This document shows, in pieces, positions 12,066 through 14,957 of a DNA stretch of 14,957 nt; position 1 is the stretch's first letter; the number at the start of each line of letters is the position of its first letter. The DNA comes from Streptomyces sp. NRRL F-4489 (lineage in GTDB: Bacteria; Actinomycetota; Actinomycetes; Streptomycetales; Streptomycetaceae). Both the position numbers and the translations under genes were made by a program. The DNA is taken from the NCBI RefSeq assembly GCF_001509485.1, contig NZ_LLZI01000033.1, positions 1 to 14,957 on the forward strand, written 5' to 3'. Below the pieces are notes generated by a model. The model was not told where the DNA came from. It did no database searches and saw nothing but the letters and a program-made list of their open reading frames with translations.

Positions 12066-13121
12066 TCAGCTTTGGGTGGCTGTTTTCCAGGCGGTGAGGT
12101 AGGTGTCGAGGTTTTTGGTGAGGTCGTTCCAGTCGGGGCGGAAGATGTCGACGCCCTTCATGATCGCGGCGAGGGCGGTGGCGTTGCGGTCGGTGGGGTG
12201 GATGTCGGTGCGGGCGGCGAAGCCGCCGCCGATGGCGGAGACCTGTTCCTGGACGGGCTTGCTGAGGAGGTAGTCGAGGAACTTGCGGGCGTTGGCGGCG
12301 TGCGGGGCGTCGCGGACCAGGCCGGCGGCGTAGGGCAGGGCGAAGGTGGTGGGGCGGGCGCCGGCCTTGGCGGCGGGGAAGAAGATGCCCTGGTGGGGCA
12401 TGGTCTTCATGTTGGCGTAGTTCATCTGGACGTCGCCGTTGGCGACGAGGAGTTCGCCCTTGTCGGTCTTGGGGGCGAGCTGGCCGGTGGAGGAGGACGG
12501 GCCGACGTTGTTGGCCTGGAGCTTCTTCAGGAAGGCGAGGGCCGGGCCCTGGCCGCCGAGGTCGTGCAGGGCCTTGATGAGGACGGCGGTGCCGTCGCCG
12601 GCCACGCCCGGGGTGGAGTACTGGAGTTTGCCGGCGAAGCGCGGGTCGGTGAGGTCCTGCCAGGTGGCGGGCGGCTTGGCCAGCTCCTTGGTGTTGTAGA
12701 TGAAGCAGAAGTAGTTGTTGACGACGGCGGTCCAGCGGCCGTTGGGGTCCTGGTCGGCGGCGGCGACGTGTTCGGCGCCCTTGGGGCGGTAGATGTCGAG
12801 GAGTCCCTTGCCGTCCGCCTGCTGGATGAACGGCGGGAGGGTGACCAGCACATCGGCCTTGGTGTTGGTGCGTTCGCGGGCCAGGCGCTGGACGGCGGCG
12901 CCGGAGCCGGACTCCACGTAGTTGACCTTGATGCCGGTCTGCCGCTCGAAGTCCTTGAAGACCTTGTCGTAGAAGCCGTCGCCGCGTTCGCTCTTGAGGC
13001 CGTCGGCGCTGTAGACGGTGATCTCCTTGGCGTTCGGGTCGGCGGTGGTGCCGCAGGCGGTGAGGGCGGCGGCGAGGGCGAGGACGGCGGCGCCGGCGGT
13101 GAGCGGGTGGCGGCGGGGCAT
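12066..13121 (-). CDS. phnS: 2-aminoethylphosphonate-type ABC transporter substrate-binding lipoprotein (PhnS-like)
   Basis: This 351-residue extracellular binding protein of the iron/phosphonate (PotD/AfuA-like) fold has a lipoprotein signal with lipobox LTAC and Cys23. The mature part follows Salmonella PhnS closely as I remember it: ITVYSADGL (34-42), then GIKVNYVESGSG, ADVLVTLPPFIQ, WQDLTDPRFAGKLQYSTPG, LQANNVGPSSSTG and VANGDVQMN. The ATG at 13121 has AGGAG seven bases upstream. It is third in a - strand series after two matching permeases, 84 bp after the PhnV-type gene, which is longer than other gaps in the unit and contains a short tandem repeat. The proposed ligand is 2-aminoethylphosphonate; another phosphonate or a metal complex is possible. 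Confidence 0.87.
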   Translation of the reverse strand: MPRRHPLTAGAAVLALAAALTACGTTADPNAKEITVYSADGLKSERGDGFYDKVFKDFERQTGIKVNYVESGSGAAVQRLARERTNTKADVLVTLPPFIQQADGKGLLDIYRPKGAEHVAAADQDPNGRWTAVVNNYFCFIYNTKELAKPPATWQDLTDPRFAGKLQYSTPGVAGDGTAVLIKALHDLGGQGPALAFLKKLQANNVGPSSSTGQLAPKTDKGELLVANGDVQMNYANMKTMPHQGIFFPAAKAGARPTTFALPYAAGLVRDAPHAANARKFLDYLLSKPVQEQVSAIGGGFAARTDIHPTDRNATALAAIMKGVDIFRPDWNDLTKNLDTYLTAWKTATQS

Positions 13122-13148
13122 GGGCGGGCTCCTGGGGGACGGCTGGGG

Positions 13149-13197
13149 CGTACGGGCGCGGGGCGCGTACGGACGTAAGGGCGTACGGGCGTAAGGG
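13149..13197. repeat. 8-bp tandem repeat between the PhnV and PhnS genes
   Basis: Variants of CGTACGG/CGTAAGG occur at 13149, 13166, 13174, 13182 and 13190; the last four are in exact 8-bp steps. They fill most of the 84-bp gap between the permease stop and the lipoprotein start. The repeat could mark a regulatory or RNA-processing region or be simple slippage. Confidence 0.8.
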
Positions 13198-13205
13198 GGG
13201 CGGGG

Positions 13206-14003
13206 TCAGCGGTACGCGGCCCTGGTGCGGAGGCGGGAGACGGCGAGGAGGACGAGGAGGGTGGCGGCCATGAGGACGACGGCCAGCGCGGCGCCGGTGA
13301 AGAGGGCCCCGCGGTCGGTGGCGGCGAAGATCTGGACCGGCAGCGGCATCCAGTCGGGCGGGTAGAGCATCATCGTGGCGCTCAACTCGCCCATGGACAG
13401 GGCGAAGCACAGACCGGCGGCGGCGGTCAGGGACGGCAGCAGCAGCGGGAGCTTGATCCGCCACAGGACGGTGGCGGGGCGGGCGCCGAGGCCGGCGGCG
13501 CTCTGCTCGTAGACCGGGTCGAGGCGGGCCAGGGCGGCGGTCACGGACTGGTACGCGAACGCGGTGACCAGGACGGCGTGGGCGGTGATCACGATCCGCG
13601 GGGTGCCGTTGAGGAGGAACGGCGGCCGGGAGAACGCGACGAGGAGGGCCAGGCCGACGACGACGGACGGCACGGCGACGGGGAGCAGGAAGAGCGTGTC
13701 GAGGAGGCGGCGGGCGCGGCGGCCGAGGCGTTCGGCGGCCAGTGCGGCCCAGGTGCCGGTGGTCAGGGCGGCGGCGCTCGCGGCGAGGGCGGTGAGCAGG
13801 CTGGTGGCCAGGGCGGCCGGGGCGCCGCCGCTGGCCAGATCCCGGTAGTGGGCCAGGGTCGGGGCGGAGGGGAGGACTCCGCTCCAGCCGCCGGCGAACG
13901 ACGCGGTGGCGATGACCAGCAGCGGCAGCGCGAAGACGGGGACGAAGAGCAGGAAGAACACCGCGTGGATCGCCCGGCGGGCGGCGGCGCTATGGACGAG
14001 CAC
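13206..14003 (-). CDS. phnV: 2-aminoethylphosphonate-type ABC transporter permease (PhnV-like)
   Basis: This 265-residue inner-membrane permease has about six hydrophobic segments (near 12-33, 62-90, 103-124, 136-155, 188-208, 236-257) and an EAA-type loop (YEQSAAGLGARPATVLW, from 165). It resembles Salmonella PhnV in several blocks, including GWSGVLPSAPTLAHY (39-53), PVAVPSVVVGLALLVAFS (108-125) and SMGELSATMMLYPPDWMPLPVQIF (203-226). The GTG at 14003 is favoured over one at 14012 because GGAGG is eight bases upstream of it. The start overlaps the end of the PhnU-type gene by 14 bases, indicating translational coupling. It pairs with PhnU as the transmembrane channel. Confidence 0.87.
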   Translation of the reverse strand: MLVHSAAARRAIHAVFFLLFVPVFALPLLVIATASFAGGWSGVLPSAPTLAHYRDLASGGAPAALATSLLTALAASAAALTTGTWAALAAERLGRRARRLLDTLFLLPVAVPSVVVGLALLVAFSRPPFLLNGTPRIVITAHAVLVTAFAYQSVTAALARLDPVYEQSAAGLGARPATVLWRIKLPLLLPSLTAAAGLCFALSMGELSATMMLYPPDWMPLPVQIFAATDRGALFTGAALAVVLMAATLLVLLAVSRLRTRAAYR

Positions 14004-14957
14004 GGGAGGCACCTCCGGGGGCGGCGGGCGCGGCCGGCCCGGTGGGGGCGGGCACGGGCGGGGTGGTGGGCCGGGGGGCGCGGCGGCGGCCGGTGCGGGC
14101 CGTCGTGGTGCGGCGGGACGGGGCGGCGCGGGCCGCGACGGCGCGGTAGAGGGCGTAAAGGGCCGCCGAGAGCGCGATGTTGACGACGGCGACGACGCAG
14201 GCGCCGGTGTAGTCGCCGTCGAGGATCGCCTTGGAGTAGACGAGCACCGGCAGCGTGACGACGTTCTTGGCGCCGGTGAACAGGACGATCCCGAACTCGT
14301 TCAGGCACATCACCAGGACCAGCGCGCCGCCGGCCGCGAGCGAGGGCAGCGCCTCCGGCAGGATCACGCTGCGCACGATCCGGGCCGGCCGGGCGCCCAG
14401 CGAGCCGGCGGCCTCCAGCTGGGCGGTCTCGACCTGGGCGAACGCGGCCAGCAGGGGCCGCATCACGAACGGCGTGAAGTAGGTGACCTCGGCCAGCAGC
14501 ACGCCCCAGGGGGTGTGCAGGAAGTCCAGTGGCCCGTGGGCGGCGCCGGTGACGTCGGTCCACAGGCCGTTGGCGATACCGGCCGTCCCGTAGAGGAACA
14601 GCAGGGCGAGGGTGATCAGGAACGACGGGAAGGCCAGGAAGAGGTCGATGAAGCGGGCCAGGGCCCGGCCGCCGGGGAACGGCACGAAGGCGATGACCAG
14701 GGAGAGGAAGAGGCCGAGGAGCAGCGCGCCGACCGTGGCGCCGGCCGCGATCAGCACGGTCGTGACCAGGGCGTCCTGGAAGGCGGCGGTGGTCAGCACC
14801 TCGGTGTACGGGGCGGTGGTGGGGCCGCCGCCGTCCTCGGGGGTGAGGGACTGGGCCGCCACCAGGACGAGCGGATAGAGGAAGACGGTGGCCAGGGCGG
14901 CGACGGGCGGCAGCGCCCACAGGGCGGCGGCGGCCCGGCGGGGGCGGGGGCGGAGTC
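13990..14957 (-). CDS. phnU: 2-aminoethylphosphonate-type ABC transporter permease (PhnU-like), 5' end cut by window
   Basis: The frame is open to the right edge of the window, so the N-terminus is incomplete; about 321 codons are visible. A GTG at 14862 could start it, but the residues before it (LWALPPVAALATVFLYPLVL) are a typical first membrane span, so the true start is at or beyond the edge. Later blocks match PhnU: FVPFPGG, FLITLALLFLYGTAG, LLAEVTYFTPFVMRPLLAA, the EAA-type loop QLEAAGSLGARPARIV and LNEFGIVLFTGAKNVVTLPVLVYSKAIL. A Pro/Arg/Thr-rich tail of about 45 residues extends past the last span and is absent from Salmonella PhnU as I recall it. The ATPase (PhnT) is expected upstream, outside the window. 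Confidence 0.85.
   Translation of the reverse strand, partial: LRPRPRRAAAALWALPPVAALATVFLYPLVLVAAQSLTPEDGGGPTTAPYTEVLTTAAFQDALVTTVLIAAGATVGALLLGLFLSLVIAFVPFPGGRALARFIDLFLAFPSFLITLALLFLYGTAGIANGLWTDVTGAAHGPLDFLHTPWGVLLAEVTYFTPFVMRPLLAAFAQVETAQLEAAGSLGARPARIVRSVILPEALPSLAAGGALVLVMCLNEFGIVLFTGAKNVVTLPVLVYSKAILDGDYTGACVVAVVNIALSAALYALYRAVAARAAPSRRTTTARTGRRRAPRPTTPPVPAPTGPAAPAAPGGASRARP

Noticed and set aside
13149..13197. PHO box for phosphate-starvation control
   Set aside because: The repeat period is 8 bp and the unit is CGTA-C/A-GG, not the 11-bp direct repeats with a GTTCA core known for Streptomyces PhoP.
10627..13464. A 945-residue open frame on the - strand
   Set aside because: It runs out of frame through the PhnS, HAD and spacer regions and only its last 145 codons are a real gene. 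The middle is Arg/Pro/His-rich, typical of a shifted reading of high-GC genes.

Overview
The window is about 15 kb of very GC-rich DNA with strong G/C bias at third codon positions, many GTG starts and short or overlapping gene joints. Together with a gene of the SsgA-like sporulation/cell-division family, which is confined to morphologically complex actinomycetes, this points to a Streptomyces or close relative. No transposase, integrase, CRISPR array, rRNA or replication origin was seen.

Region 1 (about 186-4118) is an amino-acid/compatible-solute import locus. A tightly coupled + strand operon encodes an ectoine/hydroxyectoine-type ABC importer: lipoprotein EhuB, permeases EhuC and EhuD, ATPase EhuA. 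A DUF3830 (cyclophilin-like) gene is divergent to it across a short shared promoter region. A dyad-rich 500-bp spacer follows, then an IclR-family regulator (4557-5315).

Region 2 (5423-10562) lies between two identical tRNA-Lys(CTT) genes that form a 92-bp perfect direct repeat 5,048 bp apart. Between them are a FATP/FadD-type acyl-CoA synthetase with a perfect 15-bp palindrome just upstream of its start, a divergent DinB/DUF664 protein, and a two-gene - strand operon in which an SsgA-like protein (SALP) is translationally coupled to a 447-residue protein I do not recognise. A 616-bp non-coding stretch separates the SALP from the second tRNA.

Region 3 (10627-14957, all - strand) reads from the right edge as PhnU-type permease (cut by the edge), PhnV-type permease and PhnS-type lipoprotein of a 2-aminoethylphosphonate importer, then a NagD-type HAD phosphatase and a small secreted, single-span membrane protein with a Tyr-Gly-Ser-Gly repeat. 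The transporter ATPase is not in the window and probably lies beyond the right edge.

Most of the window is ordinary conserved actinomycete chromosome. The least explained part is the SALP plus unknown-protein operon bracketed by duplicated tRNA-Lys genes. Nothing here can be claimed as a demonstrated new system. All family assignments come from reading motifs and remembered homologues, not from searches.
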